From JBBSDP01 sp038240605 (GTDB lineage Bacteria; Planctomycetota; Phycisphaerae; Tepidisphaerales; Tepidisphaeraceae), in NCBI GenBank assembly GCA_038240605.1, contig JBBSDP010000008.1, forward strand, positions 1 to 64,000: DNA of 64,000 bases. Reading direction: 5' to 3'. Of this stretch, positions 35,123-44,046 are shown piece by piece (position 1 is the first letter of the stretch; each line of letters starts with the position of its first letter). The notes beneath the pieces are model-generated. The model ran no database searches, was not told the DNA's origin, and saw nothing but the letters and a program-made list of their open reading frames with translations. Both the position numbers and the translations under genes were made by a program.

Positions 35123-35779
35123 ATGAAGGGCGAAGCGCCGCAGAAGATCATTTTCGGCGATGGTGACGATGGCACCCGCATCCTCTACAACCCTCCCTAT
35201 TCCAACTGGACGCGCAAGTTTCAGCCGTTCGAGTTTGTGTACAACGGCCGGCAGATTTACTTCGACGACCAGAGGACGGACGCCATTCCGTTCAACATGT
35301 CCGACAAGAAGTGGGCCAGCTATGGCTATGCCACCAAGGACCACGGCCCCCTCAACGGAAAGACCAGCCGGCAGCTTTGGGAGCAATACCGTCTGGCGAT
35401 CGGCGGACGTTTAGCTCCGGCCGACGCCATCCCCTGCCCCGAGATCCGCGGCGGCTGGTACGGCTCCGATGTCCCCTTCGATCCGCCCATGGAGTCCGAA
35501 CCCAATAGCGCCTACTACGGCGGCGCCCAATACGAGCGCCTGCTCGGCAAGGCCAAGCCCGACGCCGTCACCGTTCACCCCCGGTGGGAGTACGACCCGA
35601 TCCACGTCGATACACCGCGCAAGGCGTATGTCGCCACCGTCACCATCGACGGCACGGTCTATCACTCCGCCCCGACGGACCTGACGCCGGGCGTCAACCT
35701 CATCCCGATCCAGGTCGGGAGCGTAATGCGTTACCTGCCTGTCGGCAGCCCGCTATCGAGGAAGGGTGGAACGTACTGA
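35123..35779 (+). CDS. Hypothetical protein, unknown family
   Basis: About 218 residues from ATG 35123 (MKGEAPQKIIFGDGDDG). Tyr/Trp/Asp-rich segments such as ILYNPPYSNWTRKFQPFEFVY, WASYGYATKDHGP and HPRWEYDPIHVDTPRK suggest a soluble beta protein without signal peptide. No family was recognised. The frame is open further upstream to 34940, so the start is uncertain. A ten-codon frame starting at ATG 35092, preceded by AAGGA, ends in a TGA that overlaps the ATG at 35123 (ATGA), which could mean a leader peptide or an upstream frameshift. Confidence 0.5.
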   Translation: MKGEAPQKIIFGDGDDGTRILYNPPYSNWTRKFQPFEFVYNGRQIYFDDQRTDAIPFNMSDKKWASYGYATKDHGPLNGKTSRQLWEQYRLAIGGRLAPADAIPCPEIRGGWYGSDVPFDPPMESEPNSAYYGGAQYERLLGKAKPDAVTVHPRWEYDPIHVDTPRKAYVATVTIDGTVYHSAPTDLTPGVNLIPIQVGSVMRYLPVGSPLSRKGGTY

Positions 35780-35856
35780 GAGCGCCAAACCATCATTCGA
35801 TTTTCGCATTCCCACGCCCCGCGTTGCGTACATGCGAGAGATCCCTGGTTGCGCTC

Positions 35857-36447
35857 TCAGGTACCGGCATCGCAGCGGCGGCGACGAAGCGCGATGAAGC
35901 CAGCGACGGCGCAAGGCAGTGAGGCGCCTGCTGGTTCAGGAAGGTTGATCACCATGTTGTCCATTGCGAATTGACTCCCCGTTCCAGTCAATCCCGCAAG
36001 CACCCCGCCCGAAGAAGCGAATGTGACCTGGTCAACAGGTCCAAAATCGAATACTTCGAATGAAGGATAGCCGGGGTTCACGAAAAAAAGCGATTGGCCG
36101 ACCTGTCTTCCACCTGCATAGCCGGTCACGCTGATTTCCAAATCGTTTTTCCACGCGGCTGTAAAGGACGAAGCGGAAAACGTGAACGAAGGCCCGCTGA
36201 TCATGGCGACGCTGCCACCGTTGTCATAGGCCACCGTGGGAGGTGAAACCGTTCCGCTGGTAAAACCATTTGCCTCGTTGTGACCAAAAGGGTTGGTCGT
36301 GTCGAGGTAAAAAAAGTTTGACCAGTTGAGGCCACCATAACCGTCAGGAATCGTCCCCGAACCGTGAAGGTCGTCGAAGCTCAGCGTTTCCGCTCGCGCG
36401 ACGGTCGCGATGCATAGCATCGCCAATAACGAAAGATTCCATCGCAT
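35857..36447 (-). CDS. PEP-CTERM sorting domain protein
   Basis: A 196-residue exported protein with a signal peptide (NLSLLAMLCIATVARA), a beta-rich middle (LSFDDLHGSGTIPDGYGGLNW) and a C-terminal tripartite sorting signal: PEP (LPEPAGASL), a hydrophobic stretch (AVAGFIAL) and a basic end (RRRRC). Such proteins are recognised by an exosortase and end up in the envelope or extracellular matrix. No exosortase gene lies in this window. The start at 36447 has AGGCG eight bases upstream. Confidence 0.85.
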   Translation of the reverse strand: MRWNLSLLAMLCIATVARAETLSFDDLHGSGTIPDGYGGLNWSNFFYLDTTNPFGHNEANGFTSGTVSPPTVAYDNGGSVAMISGPSFTFSASSFTAAWKNDLEISVTGYAGGRQVGQSLFFVNPGYPSFEVFDFGPVDQVTFASSGGVLAGLTGTGSQFAMDNMVINLPEPAGASLPCAVAGFIALRRRRCDAGT

Positions 36448-36832
36448 ACTATATCGCCTCTTGCCGTTTATGCTGAGAAGCAGGCCCAAAGGTTGGAACG
36501 TCTCGGCCAGGAACCGGATCACCCCAACCCCGGAGCGATATGTTGACGAATCGACCGGGTCACCGCAAGAAATTAAAATTGCGAGACGGGATCAATCTCC
36601 ACCGAGGCAGGCCCTCGTATCGTCGATGAAGTAGAAGAGAAACGGGCCGACCAGCTTCCGGATGCGGGATGCCTGGGGATGGTGAATTTGCCCGTGCGGC
36701 GCGAGCAGTGGATCACAAGCACGAATGGGCGGCACTTATTATGGCCGCCGGAGCGACCGTATGAAGATTTCTCGAGTGGCAACATCGGCCGATCGCTGGA
36801 AACATTTCACCTGACGCCGCGTCCAAGTCGCA
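36448..36832. other. 385-base region without a confident gene
   Basis: Short open frames overlap here on both strands: a minus-strand GTG frame 36592-36735 of 47 codons that includes RKLVGPFLFYFIDDT, and an opposite plus-strand frame from about 36560. Either could be a gene remnant, but neither has a ribosome site or recognised homology. No repeat element was seen. Confidence 0.3.
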
Positions 36833-37399
36833 ATGCCCCCCCTCCGGCTGCGCCTGACGCGTTTGGTTGCGATCCCTTTGTTGGCGCTGCTGGCATTCCC
36901 TTTGGATCGAGCGCAACTCGTGGCAAATGCCGATGCCCAGCCGGCGGAGCCGCTTTCGCTTCATCTCGCCCTGCCGGACGGAAATACCTGGGTGCTCGGG
37001 GAACATGGCGTCGGCAAGCCGTTCATGGCAAGGCTCCTTCTCGATAACCGGGGGAAAACGCCAGTCACGATCTGGGATTATCGGAACACCGAGGGCTCGT
37101 CCGCACCCGGCGTGACTCTCACCGACGCGCAAGGCAACTCCACCATTCTTCGCCCCCCGCCGATGGAACGTGCGGCTGGCGTTCCAACCGTCATCACGAT
37201 CCAGCCAACGCAGGTCATCGCTATTGAACTTGAGCTGCTTCGGCTGGTGGGTGAGCGCGATCTGCCGCCGGGAAAATACAAACTGTCCGCGTTCAACGAG
37301 AACAAGTTCAAGAACGCATCGCCGTTTGTGAAGGCGGAAGTCTGGATGGGCCATATCGAGGCGGAGCCGGTTGAGATCACCATCGCGGGTCCGAAGTAA
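36833..37399 (+). CDS. Exported hypothetical protein
   Basis: A 188-residue protein with a signal peptide (RLVAIPLLALLAFPLD) and a single beta-sandwich-like domain (EPLSLHLALPDGNTWVLG, FMARLLLDNRGKTPVTIWDYRN, LPPGKYKLSAFNENKF) reminiscent of intracellular-proteinase-inhibitor or transglutaminase-accessory folds. Function unknown. No Shine-Dalgarno was found before ATG 36833. It ends eight bases before the end of the convergent TPR pseudogene. Confidence 0.6.
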   Translation: MPPLRLRLTRLVAIPLLALLAFPLDRAQLVANADAQPAEPLSLHLALPDGNTWVLGEHGVGKPFMARLLLDNRGKTPVTIWDYRNTEGSSAPGVTLTDAQGNSTILRPPPMERAAGVPTVITIQPTQVIAIELELLRLVGERDLPPGKYKLSAFNENKFKNASPFVKAEVWMGHIEAEPVEITIAGPK

Positions 37400-37407
37400 G
37401 ATAACTG

Positions 37408-38800
37408 TCATCGTCGCCGCATGGCTTGCGCGGCGGCGAGATTCTGACGTGCGGCGGCAAGCCCTGGGGCGTCGTTCAGTACAGCCTGAAACTGCGCCGC
37501 CGCCAACTGCGGTTGTTGAAGCTTCAGATAGGTGATGCCCAGCCATTGACGGCCTTCTATCGAATGGGGTTCGAGCGCCACGGCTTTACGAAAATATCCC
37601 GCCGCGTCTTCCAGCGCGCCCAGGGACAGGAGCGTTTGGCCGATCTGCAAGAGAGACCGCGAATTGGAAGGATCGGCCCGTTCGGCGGCGGCGAAGGATT
37701 GGTGTGCACGCGCCCAATCCCGCTGTGGAAAGAATGTATCCCCGGTTGATCCAGGCCGGCGTGAACGCGGGGTCCAGCGTTACCGCCGTCTCCAGTTCCG
37801 CCATTGCGCCGGCCCTGTCCCCCTTCCGCAATAGCGCTGTGGCGAGGTTGTTGTGCGTCTGGGCAGATCGTGGTGCCTCGGCCAGGGCGGCGTGGAACTG
37901 CTCGATCGCCCGATCGGTGTTGCCGGCCTGTCCCCAGAGGATGCCCAGGTCATCGTGCACCGCCGGTTGGTCGGGGTTCAGCGCAGTCGATCGCTCCAGG
38001 TGTTCGATCGCCTGTCGCAAGGTGGCCGGATCATGCGACGTGCCGTACGCCGACGCCAGGGCCTGGCCGAGACTGTACTCGGCAAAGGCGTTGTCATGCG
38101 TGACGGCGAGTGTTCGCTCCCAGAGCGCCTTGTCGCCTCTCCAGTAACCCGCCTGCGCGAACGTAACCGCGGCAAGAGTGAAAATAATGCCGAACGCCAT
38201 GGTCCCGCTCGCAAGCTTTCGAGCGATCGATTGGTGGTCGAGGAACGACAGTGCGCCGAAGACCATCAGCATGATGCCGATCATCGGGAAATAGGTGAAC
38301 CGATCGGCGCGGGCCTGATCGAATGCCTGCACGAAGCCGATCATCGGAACCAGACTACCGACGTACCAGAGCCAGCCGACGATCAGGCTCGGTCGCGACT
38401 GGCGTTGTGCGATTGCGACGCCGCTCATCAGCACCAGCAGCGCAAGGCACGCGATCACACCGAGCAACGGCTCGTGCGCGCGCATCGGATAAAACGGCGC
38501 CAGCCGTACCGGCCACACCATGTCGCGCAGGTAAGCGGCGTAAGGAAACAACGGCGTTCGACAATCGGGCGCCTGCACCTGGTAGCTTCCCCAGCAGATG
38601 CCAAGACCCTTCAAGGTCATCCCGTGTAAGACCCACGGGTTGAATGCGACGTACATCCCGTCGTCCCAGTTGATGAACCCCGCCCCCAGCACCGGCCAGA
38701 ACGCCGTCAGAACTGCGCAGACAAGCACCAGTGCCGCCAGCCAAAACGGCAATGCAGGAATCGCCATTGGCTGCCGCGGGCGGTTCATCGGAGCATCCAT
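37408..38800 (-). pseudogene. Broken TMTC-like TPR membrane protein (internal deletion plus frameshift)
   Basis: The N-terminal part reads as a membrane glycosyltransferase-like TPR protein (GAGFINWDDGMYVAFNPWVL, VGWLWYVGSLVPMIGFVQAF, ADRFTYFPMIGIMLMVFG). After GICWGSYQVQAPDCRTP it jumps directly to YAAYLRDMVWPVRLAPFYPM, so about 200 residues of the usual membrane domain are missing. TPR units follow (LERSTALNPDQPAVHDDLGILWG and two more). At about 37742 the frame breaks in a CCGGGG run. The correct continuation, GDTFFPQRDWARAHQSFAAAE and two further TPRs, is found in the +1 frame down to 37408. Two independent lesions make loss of function likely. Confidence 0.75.
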
Positions 38801-38845
38801 TAGATGGCGAACCGGGTGGCGTCAAGCGGCCAGTGAGAGAAGCGA

Positions 38846-38851
38846 TACAAT
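38846..38851 (+). promoter_or_regulatory. -10-like TACAAT before the zinc-ribbon protein gene
   Basis: TACAAT ends eight bases before ATG 38860; no Shine-Dalgarno is present. Confidence 0.45.
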
Positions 38852-38859
38852 CTTCGCCG

Positions 38860-39795
38860 ATGCGTCGCCGTTGCTTCACAATCCTGTTCGCCACGTCGGC
38901 GGCGATTTGCCTGGCGGTTGCGGCGTTATGGGTGTGGAGCTATCGATATAATGTCTCGACCGATTTTGAGTGGACGTACGGACCTATTCCTGCCTGGAAA
39001 TCGATCACCCTGTCCGCCAACAAAGGCCACCTCCGGTTCGAGTACTACCGAGGTAGTCGGCGCGCCCCGTTTGACGATCACACCAAGCGCTTCAGCGCGA
39101 ATGTTGTACACCTGAGGCCTTGGCCAACTCGGTTCGTTCCACGGCGTGCGCCCTCGATGTCGGATCGCTTTGGTATGCACATCAAAATCGATCATCAAGC
39201 CGGTCTGTTCAGCAGTGACCTGTTGGCGAGCGTCTCCTGTTACGCGGGATGGATCGCACTCATCGCCGCGGGCCCGCCGTTCTACTGGATCTACCGGCGT
39301 CGGTTCCGCGCGCGAGTCACGGAAACAACCTGCAAACGTTGTGGCTACGACCTGCAAGCCACACCATCGCGCTGCCCGGAGTGTGGAGCGGAGCCGGCGA
39401 CCTCTGGACTCTCGCCCGCTGAGTCGGGTCGAGATGAGGATAGCCTACTCCATACAATCGCGGCGATGATTCGTCTCCTCACGATCATGATCCTGGTCTG
39501 TTTCTTGCCTTGCGTTGAGGGTTGCGGACCCCGCCCCGTCACACCGACGAGGACCGACAACGATTGGGTTGGACGGACGGACGCGTCCATTGGGGCGGAG
39601 ATGGGTTCCCCCCAGCAGGCATTCACTGGCCATTACGGCGCTCCACCAAAGAGCTGGGCGGACCAGTTCCAAGGCGAGATCAAGACGTGGGTCTTCGTTG
39701 GACCGAGCGCCACTACATATGTCACGTTCGAGAAACGTAATGGTGACTGGATAGTCATCAGCAACTCACGGGTTCCCAACGGCACGGTATTCTGA
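38860..39795 (+). CDS. Membrane zinc-ribbon protein fused in frame to an exported lipoprotein-like protein
   Basis: The first 180 residues form a membrane protein with an N-terminal helix (CFTILFATSAAICLAVAALW), a second helix (GWIALIAAGPPFYWIYRR) and a planctomycete-type zinc ribbon TCKRCGYDLQATPSRCPECGAEP, where such proteins normally end. The frame continues without a stop through a short linker into MIRLLTIMILVCFLPCVEGC, a signal sequence with a possible lipobox, and a 90-residue domain. The second part has its own start (ATG 39466) preceded by TACAAT at 39453-39458, so it is probably a separate gene, and the stop of the first has been lost or the reading-through is chance. Confidence 0.6.
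   Translation: MRRRCFTILFATSAAICLAVAALWVWSYRYNVSTDFEWTYGPIPAWKSITLSANKGHLRFEYYRGSRRAPFDDHTKRFSANVVHLRPWPTRFVPRRAPSMSDRFGMHIKIDHQAGLFSSDLLASVSCYAGWIALIAAGPPFYWIYRRRFRARVTETTCKRCGYDLQATPSRCPECGAEPATSGLSPAESGRDEDSLLHTIAAMIRLLTIMILVCFLPCVEGCGPRPVTPTRTDNDWVGRTDASIGAEMGSPQQAFTGHYGAPPKSWADQFQGEIKTWVFVGPSATTYVTFEKRNGDWIVISNSRVPNGTVF
39453..39458 (+). promoter_or_regulatory. -10-like TACAAT before ATG 39466
   Basis: TACAAT with seven bases to an ATG that opens a signal-peptide-like sequence, inside the longer frame of the zinc-ribbon gene. It argues for an independent short gene 39466-39795. Confidence 0.4.
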
Positions 39796-39858
39796 AAGTT
39801 CCCTCAATTCAGGCTGGACCGGCATGCTATCGACGGCTATCAGAAACGGAGAATTGAG

Positions 39859-40404
39859 ATGAATCGCCAATCGCCCCTTTCGCAATCCGCCATGCCGATT
39901 CCGTCCGACGATCCCGCGGGTGACGTGAAAATTGCACGGCCGGATACTGACCCGTCGCTGCCGCACATCGGGGTGGTGGGCGACACGTATACCGTTCTGC
40001 TGACGGGCGAGGATACGAAGGGCCAGTACTGTTTGATCGACATGCACGTTCCGCCCGGCGGCGGTCCGTCGCCGCACCGGCATGACTTCGAGGAGTCATT
40101 CACGATCCTGGACGGCCAGATCGAAGCAACCTTTCGCGGCCGAAAGACGATGGTGAAGGCGGGTGAGACGCTGAGCATTCCTGCCAACGCTCCGCATTCG
40201 TTCACCAACATCTCCCGCGCTCCGGCCCGGCTGCTGTGCATCTGCGCGCCAGCCGGACAGGAAGAATTCTTTGAACTGGTGGGTGTTCGTGTAACCGAAC
40301 GCACCACGCCGCCGCCGAAGCTGGATCAGACGGCTCAGGCCGAATTCGTGGCGAAGGCTGCATCGCTCGCGCCCCAATACCGCACCGAGCTTCTCGGCCG
40401 ATAA
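39859..40404 (+). CDS. Cupin domain protein
   Basis: A 181-residue single-domain cupin. The first motif reads GGGPSPHRHDFEESFTILDG (two His and a Glu as metal ligands) and the second IPANAPHSFTN with the fourth ligand. The protein might be a small dioxygenase, isomerase or binding protein; nothing in the context selects among these. The start at 39859 has GGAG (CGGAGAATTGAG) in the right region. Downstream is the dsbD-like gene with its own promoter. Confidence 0.82.
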   Translation: MNRQSPLSQSAMPIPSDDPAGDVKIARPDTDPSLPHIGVVGDTYTVLLTGEDTKGQYCLIDMHVPPGGGPSPHRHDFEESFTILDGQIEATFRGRKTMVKAGETLSIPANAPHSFTNISRAPARLLCICAPAGQEEFFELVGVRVTERTTPPPKLDQTAQAEFVAKAASLAPQYRTELLGR

Positions 40405-40448
40405 CCGCGTTCTTCTGACTCATGGGAATAGATCGGTTACACGAGCGG

Positions 40449-40454
40449 TATACT
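40449..40454 (+). promoter_or_regulatory. -10-like TATACT before the dsbD-like gene
   Basis: TATACT ends seven bases before ATG 40462, consistent with a leaderless or near-leaderless transcript. Confidence 0.5.
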
Positions 40455-40461
40455 CATCCAT

Positions 40462-42333
40462 ATGGGAACAGCGCGGCAATTGAGGTGGAGCTTCGTCGGA
40501 ATCGTATTGTTGCTATTGGGGACGGCAACACCGACGGCGCGCTCGGCGCCGGTCCGGGCGGAGGTGACGGATTCGGCCGTGAACTTCACGGCTCTTCAGC
40601 CGGGGCAGCAGGCGGTGGCGGCCGTGGTGCTGGACATCAAACCCGGCTTACACGCCCAGTCGCACACGCCGTCCGAACAAAACTACGTCAAGTTCGTCGC
40701 TAAGCCGCAGCCGAACCCGGCGGTGAAGTGGCTCGATCCGGTTTATCCCGCCGGCACCAAAGAGCATTACGAAGGGCTCGGGGACCTGAACGTCTATACG
40801 GGACGCGTTACCGTTTACCTGCCGTTCGAAGTGAGCGCCACCGCTCCCGCGGGTGACGTGAAGCTTGATTTGACGCTGCATCTTCAGATCTGTGATGAGA
40901 AGGTGTGTTACGCGCCGCAGGACGTCAAGGCGACGGTGCCGACATCGATCGTTCCGCGCGGCCAACGCGTCCAGCCAAATCGGCCCGAGCTGTTCAAGAA
41001 TCTCGACCCGGCGGTCTTCGAGCGCTCGGGCACGTCGTCGGCGACAACACAGTCCGCCGCCGGTTCGAGCGGCGGACCTTCGGCTGGGAGCGGCCCAAAA
41101 ATTTTCGGGTATACGCTCAGCGACAATTCTTACGGGTTCGCCTTTGCCGCGGCTGTGCTGGTGGGCATCATCCTGAACGCCGTACCGTGCGTGCTTCCCG
41201 TATTGCCGCTGAAGGCGATCGGCTTTTATGAAGTTTCCCAGCACAATCGCGCCAAGAGCCTCGCTTTCGGCGCGGTCTTCAGTGCGGGATTAATCGCCAG
41301 CTTCGGCGTGTTGGCGCTGCTCGTGGTGGTGTTTCGCGTTTTCGCGTGGGGCGAAATCTACAGCAACGTGTGGTTCTCGCTCGCGATCGTGGTGATCCTC
41401 GTCGTGATGGCGATCAGCACGTTCGGATTCTTCACCGTCAATCTGCCTCCGGCCCTCTACAGCATCTCACCCCGTCACGACACGTACGCCGGCAACTTCC
41501 TGTTCGGCATCCTGACGGCGGTGCTGGCCACGCCGTGCACGCTGGGCATGCTGGTCGTTCTGCTGGTGTGGGCAACGCGGCAGCCGCCTGTGATCGGAAC
41601 GCTGCTGGTGATGACCGTTGGGGCAGGGATGGCGTTACCGTATTTCGTGCTCAGCGCGTTCCCGGAACTGGCACGCCGCTTCCCGCGCACCGGTCCCTGG
41701 TCCGAGCTCGTGAAGCAGATGATGGGTTTCCTGCTGCTCGGGACGGCGGTCTTCTTCGCACGCCGGTTCATTCAGCCGGTCAGCGGGGCGAGCGGATTCT
41801 GGTGGGTGCTCTTCGCGGTGGCATTGCTCTCGGCGATCTTCCTGGTCATCCGGGCATTCAGATTCTCGGGGAACCTCACGCCGCGCCTGGTCACGTCGAT
41901 CATCGCGGTGCTCATTGCCGTGCCGGCGTTCTTCGCGGCGCGGTCGCTGGCGGACCAGCCGTATGAATGGAAGCCCTATTCCCAGCAGGCGCTGGCGGAA
42001 GCGCGGGCCGGCAAGCGCGTAGTGGTGGTGGAATTCACGGCGGCGTGGTGCACCAACTGCCAGTACCTGGAAAAATTCGTGCTCGATCAGAAGAGCGTGG
42101 TGGCCGAGGTGAAGCGCAACGACGTGGAGATGATCCGCGCCGACCTCACCGCCGCTGACGCACCGGGCTGGGAACTTCTTAAGCGCCTCAACCCCGTCGC
42201 CTCCGTCCCGTTCACGGCGGTCTATCAGCCCAATCACGATGCGCCCGAAGGGCTGAGCGGCATCTATTCGATTGACGAATTCCGCCGGGCGATCTCGCGG
42301 CCCGCTTCAACGGCTATGGCAAGCCGGTCCTGA
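40462..42333 (+). CDS. dsbD: Thiol:disulfide interchange protein DsbD-like
   Basis: A 623-residue three-domain reductant carrier. The periplasmic alpha domain has Cys144 and Cys149 (LQICDEKVCYAP); the membrane domain of about eight helices has Cys243 (NAVPCVLPVLP) and Cys359 (ATPCTLGM); the C-terminal thioredoxin-like gamma domain has Cys530 and Cys533 (AAWCTNCQYLE). Electrons from cytoplasmic thioredoxin pass through these pairs to exported proteins. A signal peptide precedes the first domain. An interdomain linker rich in Ser/Gly spans residues 190-212. No partner genes were seen next to it. Confidence 0.9.
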   Translation: MGTARQLRWSFVGIVLLLLGTATPTARSAPVRAEVTDSAVNFTALQPGQQAVAAVVLDIKPGLHAQSHTPSEQNYVKFVAKPQPNPAVKWLDPVYPAGTKEHYEGLGDLNVYTGRVTVYLPFEVSATAPAGDVKLDLTLHLQICDEKVCYAPQDVKATVPTSIVPRGQRVQPNRPELFKNLDPAVFERSGTSSATTQSAAGSSGGPSAGSGPKIFGYTLSDNSYGFAFAAAVLVGIILNAVPCVLPVLPLKAIGFYEVSQHNRAKSLAFGAVFSAGLIASFGVLALLVVVFRVFAWGEIYSNVWFSLAIVVILVVMAISTFGFFTVNLPPALYSISPRHDTYAGNFLFGILTAVLATPCTLGMLVVLLVWATRQPPVIGTLLVMTVGAGMALPYFVLSAFPELARRFPRTGPWSELVKQMMGFLLLGTAVFFARRFIQPVSGASGFWWVLFAVALLSAIFLVIRAFRFSGNLTPRLVTSIIAVLIAVPAFFAARSLADQPYEWKPYSQQALAEARAGKRVVVVEFTAAWCTNCQYLEKFVLDQKSVVAEVKRNDVEMIRADLTAADAPGWELLKRLNPVASVPFTAVYQPNHDAPEGLSGIYSIDEFRRAISRPASTAMASRS

Positions 42334-42455
42334 AAACCGGTTAACCAGAGACAACTGATTCGCCGCGGAGTTGAACCTGAGGCGCTGCCTCGATCAGAGC
42401 GGATGGAAAAACCACCGGAAGTTTTGCGCTCCGATCCGTGGTCAAACCAGCGCCA

Positions 42456-42461
42456 TAGAAT
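42456..42461 (+). promoter_or_regulatory. -10-like TAGAAT before the aldehyde dehydrogenase gene
   Basis: TAGAAT ends five bases before ATG 42467, so a start 6-7 bases downstream would coincide with the first codon. Confidence 0.45.
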
Positions 42462-42466
42462 CGGTC

Positions 42467-43930
42467 ATGGCTAACTGGGGTCAGTTCATCGCGAACCGGT
42501 GGGGCGAAGGGTCGGGTGACCCGTTTGGCCGTTCGTCGCCTACGGACGAACAGGTCACGTGGGAAGGCAATTCATCGAGCGCGGCCGATGTGGGCCGGGC
42601 GGTCGGCGCAGCGCGGGAGGCACAGCCGGCCTGGGCACGGCGAGCGATTGATGAACGGATCAAATTCGTCGAAGCATTCGCGGCGGTGGTTAAACAGCAA
42701 TCGGAATTATTCATCGACGCGATCTGCCGCGAAACGGGGAAGCCGAAGTGGGAGGCGGCGACTGAAGTCGAGGCGATGCTTCGCAAGGTCCCCCTCTCCG
42801 TGACCGCGCTGCGGGAGCGGCGCAGCCCCACCGAAACCAACACGCCCGGCGAGATCGCCGCCACGCGATACAAGCCGCACGGCGTGGTGGCGGTGCTGGG
42901 TCCATTTAACTTTCCCGGACACCTGCCCAACGGCCACATCGTTCCCGCGCTGCTGGCCGGGAACGCAATCGTCTTCAAGCCGAGCGAGCAGGCCCCGCTG
43001 GTTGGCGAGTTGACGGTTCGCGCGTGGGAATCGGCAGGCCTGCCGGCGGGCGTGTTGAACCTCGTGCAGGGCGGCCGTGAAACGGGAACGGCGCTGGCAT
43101 CTCATGAAGGGCTTGATGGGCTCTACTTCACCGGCAGCTTTCCGGTCGGCCGGTCGTTGAGCAACGCCTTTGCGGCGCATCCGGGCAAGATCCTGGCGCT
43201 GGAGATGGGCGGCAATAATCCGCTGGTCGTCTGGAATGCCCGCGACCTGGACGCCGCCGCATACCTCACGGTTGTCTCGGCTTTCATCACCGCCGGCCAG
43301 CGTTGCAGTTGTGCCCGGCGCCTGATCATCCCGAATTCATCCGAGGCAAACACGTTCCTCGACAAGCTGATCGCGACCGCGACGGCGGCGCGAGTGGGCC
43401 GTTACGACGCGCAGCCGCCACCATTCATGGGAACGCTCATCTCCCCCGCCGCGGCATCGAACGTCCTGGGCGCGCAAGACCGGCTGGTTCGCAGCGGCGC
43501 CAAGCCGCTCCTGATCTCACACCCGCTCCCGCAAAGCGCCGCGATGATTACGCCCGGCATCCTCGACGTGACCACGGTGAGGGATCGGCCTGATGCGGAA
43601 ATCTTCGGCCCCCTGCTACAGGTGATCCGCGTGCCCGACTTCGACGCCGCATTGCGCGAAGCGAACCATACGAGCTACGGGCTCTGTGCCGGCCTGCTGA
43701 GCGATGACCGCGCGCTCTTCGCACGGTTCTACGAGAACGCTCGCGCCGGTCTGATCAACTGGAACCGCCCCCTCACCGGCGCCAGCAGCGCGCTGCCCTT
43801 CGGCGGCATCGGCGACAGTGGCAACCACCGTCCCAGCGGATCGTGGGCCGCCGATTACTGCTCATATCCGGTGGCTTCACTCGAAGCGATGGAATTGGCG
43901 ATGCCCGCACAGAAGCTGCCGGGATTGTAA
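42467..43930 (+). CDS. astD: N-succinylglutamate 5-semialdehyde dehydrogenase-like aldehyde dehydrogenase
   Basis: A 487-residue NAD-dependent aldehyde dehydrogenase most like AstD of the arginine succinyltransferase pathway. It shows VAVLGPFNFPGHLPNGH, the cofactor-loop region FTGSFPVG, the catalytic Glu in LEMGGNNPLVV and the catalytic Cys in TAGQRCSCARRL. The other ast genes are absent here, so the pathway role is inferred only from similarity. Start at 42467 (MANWGQFIANRW) fits the family; an upstream frame to 42371 is not homologous. A hybrid repeat follows the stop. Confidence 0.86.
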   Translation: MANWGQFIANRWGEGSGDPFGRSSPTDEQVTWEGNSSSAADVGRAVGAAREAQPAWARRAIDERIKFVEAFAAVVKQQSELFIDAICRETGKPKWEAATEVEAMLRKVPLSVTALRERRSPTETNTPGEIAATRYKPHGVVAVLGPFNFPGHLPNGHIVPALLAGNAIVFKPSEQAPLVGELTVRAWESAGLPAGVLNLVQGGRETGTALASHEGLDGLYFTGSFPVGRSLSNAFAAHPGKILALEMGGNNPLVVWNARDLDAAAYLTVVSAFITAGQRCSCARRLIIPNSSEANTFLDKLIATATAARVGRYDAQPPPFMGTLISPAAASNVLGAQDRLVRSGAKPLLISHPLPQSAAMITPGILDVTTVRDRPDAEIFGPLLQVIRVPDFDAALREANHTSYGLCAGLLSDDRALFARFYENARAGLINWNRPLTGASSALPFGGIGDSGNHRPSGSWAADYCSYPVASLEAMELAMPAQKLPGL

Positions 43931-43933
43931 TTC

Positions 43934-44046
43934 GGGTTCACGGTTCTTGGCTGCCCCGCATACAGAACCGCGCACGAAGTAACATCGCTTCCTCACGGTC
44001 GCGGCTCGCAGCGGCCCTGCCTTCTCACTGAACCCTGAATCCTCCC
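43934..44046. repeat. Hybrid repeat (copy 6): GGGTTC arms around a second repeat core
   Basis: It starts with GGGTTCACGGTTCTTGG and ends with CTGAACCCTGAATCCTCC, arms of the GGGTTC family. Between them, 43986-44007 (CGCTTCCTCACGGTCGCGGC plus two bases) equals one arm of the inverted repeat at 57252-57325 with a single mismatch. It fills the gap between the convergent aldehyde dehydrogenase and CAP genes. Confidence 0.75.
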
